Source: Microbulbifer hydrolyticus
GTDB lineage: Bacteria; Pseudomonadota; Gammaproteobacteria; Pseudomonadales; Cellvibrionaceae
Assembly (NCBI RefSeq): GCF_009931115.1
Contig: NZ_CP047491.1
Location: 62,001-126,000, forward strand
Direction: 5' to 3'
DNA: 64,000 nt
In this document: piece by piece, positions 1 through 9,942 of the stretch
Layout of the letters: each line of letters starts with the position of its first letter
How positions within the stretch are numbered: the first letter of the stretch is position 1
Made by a program: the position numbers and the translations under genes
Notes under the pieces: generated by a model
Told to the model about the DNA's origin: nothing
The model's input: the letters and a program-made list of their open reading frames with translations, nothing else
Databases searched by the model: none

Positions 1-1
1 T

Positions 2-949
2 GGCAGTGCGCCCGAGCGCTTTGCCAAAAATGTGTCAGAGATGTCCAACGGCCGCCTGAAGATCAAGGTCTACGGTGCCGGAGAGCTGGTGCCGGCCATG
101 GGCGTGTTCGGGGCGGTATCTGATGGCGCTGCACAAGTAGGCCACGGTGCGGCCTATTACTGGAAGGGCAAGGTGCCCGCCGCGCAGTTTTTTACCGCGG
201 TACCGTTTGGATTAAACGCCCAGGAGATGAATGGCTGGCTGCACTATGGCGGCGGCCTGGAACTGTGGGAAGAAATCTATGCGCCGTTTGACCTGATTCC
301 CATGGCCGGCGGCTCCACCGGCGTACAGATGGCGGGCTGGTTCAACAAGGAAATCAACACCGTCGACGACCTCAAGGGGCTCAAGATGCGCATCCCGGGC
401 CTCGGAGGCGAGGTGCTGAACCGCGCCGGTGGTACCGCGGTCACCATCCCCGGTGGCGAACTCTACACCGCCCTGCAGACCGGTGTGATCGACGCTACCG
501 AATGGGTGGGCCCTTACAACGACCTCGCCTTCGGTTTCCACCAGATCGCCAAATACTACTACTACCCGGGCTGGCACGAGCCGGGTTCGATCCTCGAAAT
601 CATCATCAACAAAACCGCCTTCGAAAAGCTGCCAAAAGATCTCCAGGCCATCGTGCGCACCGCCGCCCGCGATGCCAACCAGGACATGCTCGATGAATAT
701 ACCGCGCGCAACAACCGCGCACTGAAAGAGCTGGTGGAAGAGCACGGGGTAGAGCTGCGCCGACTGCCGGACGAGGTCATCGCCCACCTGAAAACGATCA
801 ATCAAAACATCATGGAAAAAACCGCGGCGGAGGATCCGCAGTTTCATCGTGTGTACGAGGCGTTCAAGGAATTTGAATCCCAGGTAATTCCCTACCATCG
901 GATCAGTGAAGAGGCGTATTACCAGACGCGCGATGTCGCGCCAGAGTAA
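2..949 (+). CDS. dctP: TRAP transporter solute-binding protein, DctP/TakP type (5' end outside window)
   Basis: Periplasmic receptor of a tripartite ATP-independent transporter; it binds a carboxylate-type solute and delivers it to a DctQM permease. The frame is open from base 2, so the start and signal peptide lie upstream and about 315 codons are visible. Family features are the run GGSTGVQM, then GLKMRIPG, the ligand-pocket block ATEWVGPYND and the YYYYPGWHEPG segment. These resemble the 2-oxoacid-binding TakP/FcbT1 branch rather than the C4-dicarboxylate DctP branch. It ends in RDVAPE before TAA. No permease genes follow; a dctQM pair of the matching subclass lies at 14727-16720 on the other strand. 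Two decayed copies of this gene's 3' part sit at 1854-1903 and 3128-3227. Family is sure; the substrate is inference. Confidence 0.9.
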   Translation, partial: GSAPERFAKNVSEMSNGRLKIKVYGAGELVPAMGVFGAVSDGAAQVGHGAAYYWKGKVPAAQFFTAVPFGLNAQEMNGWLHYGGGLELWEEIYAPFDLIPMAGGSTGVQMAGWFNKEINTVDDLKGLKMRIPGLGGEVLNRAGGTAVTIPGGELYTALQTGVIDATEWVGPYNDLAFGFHQIAKYYYYPGWHEPGSILEIIINKTAFEKLPKDLQAIVRTAARDANQDMLDEYTARNNRALKELVEEHGVELRRLPDEVIAHLKTINQNIMEKTAAEDPQFHRVYEAFKEFESQVIPYHRISEEAYYQTRDVAPE

Positions 950-1215
950 TCGTTACGAACTTCTTATTCCTTTTAAATTTCTGTGTCGACGTTAAGCCGT
1001 TCATGCTTTGCGTCGATGCCCTCCTCTCTTTGGCTTCATCCCCTTTAGCGCCCCGCGAGCTGCCTTCTTATCTGGCACATCTGTACTCAATTTGGAAATT
1101 GAGTCTGACACTATTTTATATTTTTGACATTGCCCAGTGGGTTATTAATATGCAGTCCTAGTTTGGCGTGCATAGATTGCACAAGTCAGTTCTTCTCGCA
1201 CAGGTTCTTATAACA

Positions 1216-1710
1216 ATGCTGCGCAATTTATCACTGTGCGTTTTCTTGGCGTTTATCTCGGGTACAGCGTTCGCTATGTCTATTTTTGATGCAGGTAAGG
1301 TTTGCACTTTTTCACCAATTTCCGGTGTCGTTCTATACGAGGGGAAACCCGTCGCCGGCGCCAGGATAGTGAGAACAACGGATTACCAGAAAAAGAGCCA
1401 AGACGAGGCGGTGACAGACGGTAACGGGTATTTTGAAATGCCCGGCATCTATGAACGGCATATTGTGAATTTTCTGCCGCAGGAGTTTGTTGTAGGCCAG
1501 TTGATCAATGTCTCGTTCAATGACAAGGAATACAAAATCTGGTCCGGTGTAAAGCGCAAATGGGAAGAAAACGCAGAATCGCGTGGTAAACCGTTGGTGG
1601 TAACCTGTGAGCTGACGCAGGAAGATGAGGTTATCAACGTAGATCGTCAGCCTTTTATTGCCAAGTGTAAGTGGGATGTAGATCCAAATATCAAGGCAGA
1701 TATTTTTTAA
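1216..1710 (+). CDS. Small secreted protein with carboxypeptidase-regulatory-like (beta-sandwich) fold
   Basis: About 164 residues. I start it at the ATG at 1216 because this puts a clear signal peptide first (MLRNLSLCVFLAFISGTAFA); an in-frame GTG at 1168 would add 16 residues before it. The mature part begins near ISGVVLYEGKPVAGARI and continues to TDGNGYFEMPGI. That is the pattern of carboxypeptidase regulatory-like or transthyretin-like domains, possibly the DUF6795 group. Two cysteines near the C terminus (TCEL and AKCKW) may pair with the one near the N terminus. It is a single-gene unit, and the surrounding bases are visibly more AT-rich than the rest of the window, which would fit acquired DNA. 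No function is proposed. Confidence 0.65.
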   Translation: MLRNLSLCVFLAFISGTAFAMSIFDAGKVCTFSPISGVVLYEGKPVAGARIVRTTDYQKKSQDEAVTDGNGYFEMPGIYERHIVNFLPQEFVVGQLINVSFNDKEYKIWSGVKRKWEENAESRGKPLVVTCELTQEDEVINVDRQPFIAKCKWDVDPNIKADIF

Positions 1711-2098
1711 TAATAGAACAAGGATTTTCAGAATTACGCAAGATTTCCCTCGCAATCTGCTACCGAAGCTTTCATCCAGAGTAAACGAAATCAGTAAACC
1801 GGCACTGAGCGCAACCCTCGCAGAGGGCCGTGGCGTTTAGCAGGAGGCAGCACCGTCGTGCCGCCGGCGCAGTCGATGCCAACCAGGACACACTCGACAA
1901 CCCCTCCTGACATATAAGAACCGCGACGCAGCGATACTGGAATAATAATCCAATAATGTTTATTTTCCGGGGACACTGGACTACTGGTGACTGGGTGTCC
2001 GAATCATCCCCATATGACTACCGGTGAAAACTGCTTATTTTTCCCGCGATTTTGGTGTCATAATGCCGGCCTGCCCTCCCCCAAATTAGTTGAAGCCC
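1711..2098. other. Intergenic stretch with a dctP relic
   Basis: This 388-base gap between the small secreted protein and the RIO kinase gene contains a short dctP remnant (1854-1903). Upstream of the kinase gene is a -10-like CATAAT at 2058-2063. I see no convincing open frame, terminator or RNA gene in the rest. Confidence 0.5.
1854..1903 (+). pseudogene. dctP relic 1 (about 50 bp)
   Basis: The sequence around GATGCCAACCAGGACA (1875-1890) matches the dctP coding sequence at about 651-699, the region encoding IVRTAARDANQDMLDE. There are scattered mismatches and a small indel before GATGCC. There is no open frame around it. It appears to be a decayed fragment of a second dctP copy; it covers precisely a part missing from the other relic at 3128-3227. 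Confidence 0.6.
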
Positions 2099-2959
2099 GT
2101 GAAACCCCCGAAACGCCTGCAGCCCCTTGTCGACGATGGTCTGATCGATGAAGTGATCAGCCGCCTGATGAGTGGCAAAGAAGCTGATATTTTCATCGTC
2201 CGCTGCGGTGACCAACTTCGCTGCGCCAAGGTCTACAAAGATGCGATCAAGCGCAGCTTCAAAAAGGCCGCCCAATACCAGGAGGGTAGAAAAGTACGCA
2301 GTGGTCGCCAGGCGCGCGCCATGGAAAAGCGTTCCAACTATGGCCGCAAACAGCAGGAAGAGATTTGGCAAAATGCCGAAGTCGATGCCCTGTCCCGCCT
2401 GGCCCGCGCCGGTGTCCGCGTGCCGGAAACCTACGGTTGCATCGATGGTGTATTGTTGATGGAACTGGTTACCAATGAAGCGGGTGATGTCGCTCCGCGA
2501 CTCGGCGATGTGATCATGTCGGCAGAGCAGGCGATAGAAGATCATGCACTCGTGATGCATTACATCAACCTGATGCTGTGCGCGGGCATTGTCCACGGCG
2601 ATCTCTCTGAGTTTAACGTGCTGGTGGATGATTACGGCCCGGTGATCATCGACCTGCCGCAGGCGATCAATGCCGCAGCCAACAACAGCGCACAAGAATT
2701 GTTCGCTCGCGATGTCAACAATATGCGTCGCTATTATGGTGCATTCGCCCCCGAGCTATTACACACGCAGTACGCCAAAGAAATCTGGGCATTGTTCGCC
2801 GAAGGTAACCTGACACCAGACTCGATACTCAGCGGGAAGTTTGAAGATGACAGTGACAGTGACGGTGTCGATGTGGACGGCGTTCTGGAAGAGATCCAAG
2901 CGGTGATGCGGGAGGAGCAGGAGCGGCAGCAGCGCGTTCTCGAAGCCGAGGTAGATTAG
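2099..2959 (+). CDS. RIO1-type serine protein kinase
   Basis: Atypical protein kinase of about 286 residues resembling Pseudomonas PA4780-like proteins. Visible kinase elements, numbered from the chosen start: ATP-site lysine K44 in AKVYK, catalytic loop HGDLSEFN (D168, N173), and the metal-binding aspartate D185 in IIDLPQA. An acidic Asp/Ser stretch (DDSDSDGVD) near residue 257 precedes a charged C-terminal helix. I chose the GTG at 2099 because the resulting start MKPPKRLQPLVDDGL matches the known N terminus of the family; a TTG at 2090 is the in-frame alternative. Bacterial substrates are largely unknown. The gene runs convergently towards a relic groEL terminator at 2999-3021, its likely transcription stop. 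Confidence 0.85.
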   Translation: MKPPKRLQPLVDDGLIDEVISRLMSGKEADIFIVRCGDQLRCAKVYKDAIKRSFKKAAQYQEGRKVRSGRQARAMEKRSNYGRKQQEEIWQNAEVDALSRLARAGVRVPETYGCIDGVLLMELVTNEAGDVAPRLGDVIMSAEQAIEDHALVMHYINLMLCAGIVHGDLSEFNVLVDDYGPVIIDLPQAINAAANNSAQELFARDVNNMRRYYGAFAPELLHTQYAKEIWALFAEGNLTPDSILSGKFEDDSDSDGVDVDGVLEEIQAVMREEQERQQRVLEAEVD

Positions 2960-2998
2960 AATCCTCTCGCCCCCCCGCGTCGGCTTGATTCGGTTGAC

Positions 2999-3127
2999 AA
3001 AAAAAGGGGCCTTGCGGCCCCGAAAAGAAAAGCACTGGGGTTGGATTGAGGGAGGGAGAATCAGAAGTCGTAGGCTTCCGCCCCCGCGTCTGATTTTTTC
3101 TCCTCGGGCTTGTCCGCCACCATCACT
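2999..3127. repeat. Direct repeat copy 1: groEL 3' end plus terminator
   Basis: A 129-bp block repeated in the same orientation at 4677-4804. By eye there are about 12 mismatches and one A fewer in the second copy. It contains the GGGGCC-TTGC-GGCCCC hairpin with an A/T run, a 39-bp spacer and the last 21 codons of a groEL gene read on the minus strand. The two copies bracket the PBP4B-like gene. Confidence 0.85.
3061..3127 (-). pseudogene. groEL C-terminal relic
   Basis: Read on the minus strand, 3127 to 3061 encodes [21 protein letters not shown] followed by TGA, that is, the final 21 residues of a GroEL. The intact GroEL at 4738-6366 ends [21 protein letters not shown]. The two tails differ in sequence but keep frame, so the relic looks like a piece of a related groEL allele and not a fresh copy. 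No further groEL sequence lies upstream; the block abuts a dctP relic at 3128. Confidence 0.8.
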
Positions 3128-3227
3128 CGTCAAATTCATCCTCAACAAAACGGCGTTTGAAAAACAGCACGAAGACCTTCAGGTGATCGTGCGCATCGCC
3201 CCCGCGATGTAGCGCCAGAGTAATCGT
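3128..3227 (+). pseudogene. dctP relic 2 with internal deletion
   Basis: The sequence reads FILNKTAFEKQHEDLQVIVR in frame, matching IIINKTAFEKLPKDLQAIVR of dctP (about 601-660). It then jumps at CGCGATG straight to the very end of dctP including GCGCCAGAGTAA. In intact dctP the heptamer CGCGATG occurs at 668-674 and 929-935, so the relic is what a 261-bp deletion between these direct repeats would leave. It is not translated from any plausible start. Confidence 0.75.
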
Positions 3228-3280
3228 CCCGCCCCTCAAGTTCGCTGGCGCAGAAATCGCGCATCTGCAACAATGCTGGC

Positions 3281-3309
3281 TTGCATTGGATTCTTAATGA
3301 CGATAAATA
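3281..3309 (+). promoter_or_regulatory. Possible sigma-70 promoter of the PBP4B-like gene
   Basis: TTGCAT at 3281-3286 and TAAATA at 3304-3309 are 17 bp apart, just upstream of the start at 3326. The -10 match is weak, so this is only a candidate. Confidence 0.3.
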
Positions 3310-4676
3310 GCGAGTGGAGATAGGGATGAGACATCTGGCCAGGAGCGCGATTTACTGGGCATTTGCCTATACCCTGCTGTGCACAGCACTACCGAGCCTC
3401 GCTGATTCAGCAGAAGCGATAAACTTCCCCGAATTGCGTGCAGTGACATCGCCGGAAGAAGCCGGGTTTTCCGCGCACAAGCTGAAGGAACTGGATAGCC
3501 TGATTTCGCGCGATGTGGCCGCCGGATTCCCTGGTGCAGTCCTGTTGATTATCCGCGATGGGAAAATCGTCAAAAACACCAGTTACGGTTACCGGCAGAA
3601 GTTTGCCGGTACCGCGGCCCTCAAAACATTTGTGCCGATGACCACCGGCACGCTGTTTGATCTGGCTTCCAACACCAAAATGTACGCAACCAATTTTGCA
3701 CTGCAGAAGCTGGTGAGCGAAGGTAGGCTGGATCTAAAGGCACGAGTGCGTGATTACCTGCCGGAATTTCGCGATCACGATAGCGACAGTATTCGCGGGA
3801 AAGATGACCTGACCGTGGAGGACGTGCTGCGCCACCGCGCGGGCTTTATGGCCGACCCGCAATATCACAATCAGAAGGTTGCAAAAGGTCTGTACTCTCA
3901 GGTGAGAGACCTTACGCATAAAATGATTGTGCAGACGCCGCTGGTGTACCCACCGCGCACCGATAGTATTTACAGTGACGTGGACTATATGTTGCTCGGT
4001 CTGATTATCGAGCGGGTTACCGGCCAGAGGCTTGACGAGTACGTCGGGAAAACCATTTATGCCCCGCTGAAATTGACGCAAACCCACTTCAATCCCCTGC
4101 AAAAGGGTTTTGAGTCGACTGCGTTCGCCGCCACTGAACTTCAGGGCAATACCCGCGGGGGTATCATCTCATTTCCCAATATCCGCACTGATACGCTGCT
4201 GGGCCAGGTGCACGATGAAAAAGCCTACTATTCGATGGCGGGTGTTTCAGGTCATGCGGGGCTTTTTTCCACTACGGGTGATCTGGCGGTACTGCTGCAG
4301 GTAATGCTCAATGGCGGTGGCTACGGTGACATCGCCCTGTTCGATGCTGAATCCATCCGTGCGTTCACCGAGCCATCAGAAAAGGATCCAACGTTCGCGC
4401 TGGGTTGGCGGACCAATGGTGACGACAGTATGAAGTGGATGTTTGGCGAGCACGCCAGCAACCGCGCTTATGGCCACACCGGTTGGACCGGCACCCTCAC
4501 CGTGATAGACCCGGAGTATGACCTGGGCATCGTTTTGCTCACCAATAAAAAGCACTCGCCGGTGATCAAGACCGGTAAGAATACCGGCCGGTTTATCGGT
4601 GATTTCTTTGCGGTTGGGCGCTACGGTGAAGTGGTGTCCGCGGTATACGCGGCAATGGAACAAAAGCCGATGGAAC

Positions 4677-6683
<2,007 letters not shown>

Positions 6684-6773
6684 CGGATTTCCTCCCAATA
6701 AGCATTTGGATGTTTCAATGGTTAAAGGTTGGTTTGCCGGGGAGGGTCTGGGTTGCCCTTCCGACAATCGCGA

Positions 6774-6801
6774 AAATAGGAGCGGCCCGGGGATTTTCAA
6801 G
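6774..6801 (-). promoter_or_regulatory. Heat-shock (sigma-32 type) promoter of groESL
   Basis: On the minus strand CCCCCCTTGAAA (-35, core CTTGAAA at 6801-6795) is followed after 12 bp by CTCCTATTT (6782-6774), resembling the CCCCATnT -10 element of sigma-32 promoters. It lies about 90 bp upstream of groES. The spacer is slightly short for the consensus. An A/T-rich tract lies upstream at 6813-6842. Confidence 0.55.
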
Positions 6802-6916
6802 GGGGGTAAAAACCCATTTTTTATAAAAAATTTTTATAAAAATCCGGGGTCGAAAAATAGAAGCGGGATAAAGGCGGATTTATAGTTGTAGTGACCGATG
6901 TGTAAAGGAGGAGCAG

Positions 6917-7513
6917 ATGCCGTCCGTATCGCAAACCACCTTTGAAAGTACGCTGGCGGACTTTTTCCGCGAGCGTCTGCAGGCCGGTGCCGAAGATCTC
7001 GACCCGCGCCCGCAGGAGGAAACCCTCTGGTACCTGGGCAGCCTGCTGGCGCGGTTTGGCGACAGTGGCCAGGTGTTCAGTTTTGATGAGGGCGAGCTCT
7101 CCATCCGTCCGCTCGCCTTGCTGTACCGGGACGCGGTGGAAGTGGACAGTCACTACCATCGCTGCCTGATCCTGCGCCAGCTGGGTGACCTGGCCCTGTT
7201 TATGGGCGCACTCTTTCCGGAAAACTACAGTCGTCGCGGGATAGGCCGGGATTACTTTATCGGCATGGGCGGCGGCGCCTACGACTATCTGGGGGAAAAC
7301 GCCCGGCATAACCGGCGCGTATTCAGCGAACTCGCCGACCGCTTCGCCCGCTTGCTGGAACTGGTGGCGGCGGTGTGCGGGCGCGGGCGGGAGATGGATG
7401 CGACAGACATTCTGCAGCTGTTCCAGCGCTGGCGGGAATCCGGAGATCCACAACTGGCGGCGCAGTTGCGCAGTTTGGGAGTAGTCCTGCCGGAGATAGG
7501 CGGACTGCATTGA
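6917..7513 (+). CDS. Conserved hypothetical protein
   Basis: Cytoplasmic-looking protein of 198 residues, no signal peptide or membrane segment, mostly helical in appearance. I do not recognise the family. A distinctive central block reads FPENYSRRGIGRDYFIGMGG around residues 100-120, followed by AYDYLGENA. The gene has a near-perfect ribosome site (AAAGGAGG, 8 bp before ATG), so it is certainly expressed. It diverges from groES and converges on the YciA gene. The divergent position gives no firm functional hint. Confidence 0.7.
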   Translation: MPSVSQTTFESTLADFFRERLQAGAEDLDPRPQEETLWYLGSLLARFGDSGQVFSFDEGELSIRPLALLYRDAVEVDSHYHRCLILRQLGDLALFMGALFPENYSRRGIGRDYFIGMGGGAYDYLGENARHNRRVFSELADRFARLLELVAAVCGRGREMDATDILQLFQRWRESGDPQLAAQLRSLGVVLPEIGGLH

Positions 7514-7532
7514 GGCTGCGGGCGCAGCCTCA
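7511..7532. terminator. Stem-loop between convergent genes
   Basis: TGAGGCTGC-GGGC-GCAGCCTCA is a 9-bp stem whose left arm contains the stop codon of the preceding gene. No T run follows on either strand, so its role as a terminator is only likely. Confidence 0.35.
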
Positions 7533-7553
7533 CTCAGGCGTGGATTGCGGCGC

Positions 7554-7943
7554 TCAGGGCAGCGGCCGTGTACGCCCGCGATCGTCTATGGCAACGAACA
7601 CGAATTCACCTTCGGTGACTTTTACCTGCTCACCGGTATCTACCCGGGTCAGCCACACTTCCACCAGGGTCTTGATCGAGGAGCGGCCCACTTCGAGGGT
7701 TTCTGCATAGCAGCTGACGGTTGAGCCCACTGTTACCGGGCGCAGGAAGACCATGCTGCCTACGGCGACGGTGGTAACACGGCCACGGGCAATGCTCTGG
7801 GCGAGGATGGCTCCGGCCACGTCCATCTGCGACATCAACCAGCCGGCAAAGACGTCGCCCTGCGGGTTGGTATCCCGTGGCATGGACTGGGTTTGCAGGG
7901 TCAGGGTACCGCTGGGTTGCGGTTCTTCATCTATGGCGGACAT
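7554..7943 (-). CDS. yciA: Acyl-CoA thioesterase, YciA family (hotdog fold)
   Basis: Hydrolyses fatty acyl-CoA thioesters in the cytoplasm. The 129 residues cover one hotdog domain. The hallmark MPRDTNPQGDVFAGWLMSQM matches YciA/BfiT-type enzymes, with the catalytic aspartate in NPQGD. Further conserved parts are VTTVAVGSMVFLRPV and the C-terminal FVAIDDRGRTRPLP. It is monocistronic on the minus strand, convergent with the hypothetical gene at 6917 and divergent from the copper operon. Confidence 0.9.
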   Translation of the reverse strand: MSAIDEEPQPSGTLTLQTQSMPRDTNPQGDVFAGWLMSQMDVAGAILAQSIARGRVTTVAVGSMVFLRPVTVGSTVSCYAETLEVGRSSIKTLVEVWLTRVDTGEQVKVTEGEFVFVAIDDRGRTRPLP

Positions 7944-8153
7944 CGCTGGTGCTCACATTCTTAGATTTATTGATCCGAAGGGGCATCAGAAGGGGGATCA
8001 ATGGTGCCTCGGTTCGGATGGCGCATTCTAACACAAGCTGGGTACTAATTAGCCAGTATGAGTCGCGCAAATTTTTGTGCTCCTTATGCGTGTTATCCAA
8101 GCATTATCCGCGCCAGCTTGTTTGCTTTTCGCGCATCTCCTAAACTGCGCGAC

Positions 8154-8522
8154 ATGCGTGCACTGATTCTGACCCTGATGCTGTTGTGTTTTGCCGCCCA
8201 GAGCCTGGCTCTGGCGGTGGGCCCTGCCTGCGATCCGGGCGCCGATGCCAGTGGGCACGCGAGCATGTCTATGGCGATGGAGGCAGGGACCCATGCCGAA
8301 GCCGACCACAGCAATATGCCCTGCTGTGAGGACTCGGCCGACACCGCCCACCAGGATCTGTGCCAGCTGACCTGTTCGGTCGGCGGCTGTGGTTCTATGG
8401 CGCTTGTCGCCCAGGATTGGCAGGTCATCGCCCTGCCGGCCACACCTCCGTTCCAGCCAATCTCCCCCTCTCCCCTCACCGCTTCACAGCGAAACCTGTT
8501 GCGCCCGCCCATCGGCGCCTGA
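8154..8522 (+). CDS. CopL-like Cys/His/Met-rich secreted protein leading the cus operon
   Basis: Small exported protein of 122 residues. ATG 8154 places a signal peptide first (MRALILTLMLLCFAAQSLA); an upstream in-frame ATG at 8058 would bury it. The mature part is rich in metal ligands: a Met/His segment (HASMSMAMEAGTHAEADHSN) followed by PCCEDS and CQLTCSVGGCGS cysteines. Proteins of this appearance often precede Cu/Ag efflux genes and are annotated as CopL family or DUF2946-like. It lies 106 bp before the outer-membrane gene in the same direction, so it is probably the operon's first gene and a periplasmic metal binder or sensor. The role is inference. Confidence 0.7.
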   Translation: MRALILTLMLLCFAAQSLALAVGPACDPGADASGHASMSMAMEAGTHAEADHSNMPCCEDSADTAHQDLCQLTCSVGGCGSMALVAQDWQVIALPATPPFQPISPSPLTASQRNLLRPPIGA

Positions 8523-8628
8523 TGCCAAGCTAATTTGCGCCATCCGCGGCGTATAAATCGACGCTTAATTTTACGATCGCGAATGCTTCTAACGCCGTGA
8601 TCGAGCATCTGTCATACAGGACTTATCC

Positions 8629-9924
8629 ATGGGAATTGTTGCGCATGCCCTGGGCCGACTGGCCCCGGCGCTGCTGATTGCCACATTCACTGTGCCCGTA
8701 TGGGCACAGCTCAACCTCGATGGTGCTATCCAGCTGGCCAGCGAACAGGATCCACAGACTGCCGCCGCGCTGGCGGCCGCGGATGCCGCGGCACAGGCCG
8801 CGGTGGCGGACAGCCAGTGGGCCGATCCGCAGGTAAAAGTAGGCATCGCCAACCTGCCTACCGACACCTTCGCCTTCGACGACCAGCCGATGACGCAGAA
8901 AGTCATCGGCATCAGCCAGAAGCTCCCGCGCGGGAATTCGGCGGCACTGGCCGGCGAGCGCGGCGCGTATACCGCAGAGGCCGGCTATGCCGGTGCCGCG
9001 AATACAGAGCTGGCGCTGGCGCGGGATGTGGGGCTCGCCTACCTCAGCGTGGCCGAGCAGTTGCGGGTGCGCGAACTGCTGGCGGAGAACCGGCGCTGGA
9101 TGCAGGAACTGGTTGGCTACAACCGCGCACGTCTTGCCAGCGCACAGATCCAGTCCCAGCAGTTGCTGCAGTCCCAGCTGGCGCTGGCGAGGCTGGACGA
9201 CCGCATCGCCGCGGTGGACGGGGAGATCAATCGCGCCCGCGGTACCCTGAGCCGCTGGATCGGCGGCGCTGCCTGGGGCGCGCTGGACACATCGCCGCCG
9301 GCCTGGCGAGACACCCGCGACTGGCTGGCAGGACAGACCCTGCCGGTGCCCCTGACCAGCGTTGAGCAGCACCCGGCGGTCGCCGCCAGTAGCGCCCGGG
9401 TGGCCGCAGAACGGGCCAATGTGGCACTGGCGCAGGAGGCCTACAAACCCCAGTTCGGGGTCGACTTCAGCTACGGCCAGCGCGATCGTACGCCTATGAG
9501 TGACGGCTCGGATTTCGCCAGCGTGATGGTGTCATTCGACCTGCCGCTATTCCGTCACAACCGACAGGACCGGCGCCTCGCCGCCAGCCGTGCGCGCGAG
9601 AGTGCCGGCATCCTGCAGCGCCAGAGCCTGTTGCAGCAATTGCACGCGGAACTGAACGGTGCCGTGGCCATGGCCCAGACTCTGGACCGTCGCCGCGCGG
9701 AATATCGCGAGGATCTGCTGGCCCAGGCCGAGGCAACCGCCGATGCAGTGCTCAAGGGCTACGCCAGCAATACCGCAGATCTCGAAGCGGTGATTGCTGC
9801 GCGTATGGACGCCATTGAGACCCAGATTAGCGCCGCCCGCCTTACCTACGACTACTTCCGCGCCCTGGCGCGCATCCGTTACTTCCGTGCCGTTGATCCG
9901 CGCATCGATGCCAACAGCAAATAA
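8629..9924 (+). CDS. cusC: TolC-family outer-membrane channel of Cus-type efflux (CusC)
   Basis: Outer-membrane component of the tripartite Cu(I)/Ag(I) pump, 431 residues. A signal peptide ends near VWAQ. The two repeated alpha-helical hairpin halves are visible as heptad-like Ala/Gln-rich stretches (about 40-200 and 240-420), separated by a shorter linker; the motif SFDLPLFRHNRQDRR lies at the start of the second half. A ribosome site AGGAC precedes the ATG by 8 bases. The cusB homologue follows 18 bp later. The product is not a lipoprotein: no lipobox cysteine is present, unlike E. coli CusC. Confidence 0.88.
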   Translation: MGIVAHALGRLAPALLIATFTVPVWAQLNLDGAIQLASEQDPQTAAALAAADAAAQAAVADSQWADPQVKVGIANLPTDTFAFDDQPMTQKVIGISQKLPRGNSAALAGERGAYTAEAGYAGAANTELALARDVGLAYLSVAEQLRVRELLAENRRWMQELVGYNRARLASAQIQSQQLLQSQLALARLDDRIAAVDGEINRARGTLSRWIGGAAWGALDTSPPAWRDTRDWLAGQTLPVPLTSVEQHPAVAASSARVAAERANVALAQEAYKPQFGVDFSYGQRDRTPMSDGSDFASVMVSFDLPLFRHNRQDRRLAASRARESAGILQRQSLLQQLHAELNGAVAMAQTLDRRRAEYREDLLAQAEATADAVLKGYASNTADLEAVIAARMDAIETQISAARLTYDYFRALARIRYFRAVDPRIDANSK

Positions 9925-9942
9925 CCAGCGGTTTCCCAAGTT

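Noticed and set aside
2759-3148. Minus-strand frame joining the groEL relic to the RIO kinase end
   Set aside because: It reads the relic out of the GroEL frame; no ribosome site.
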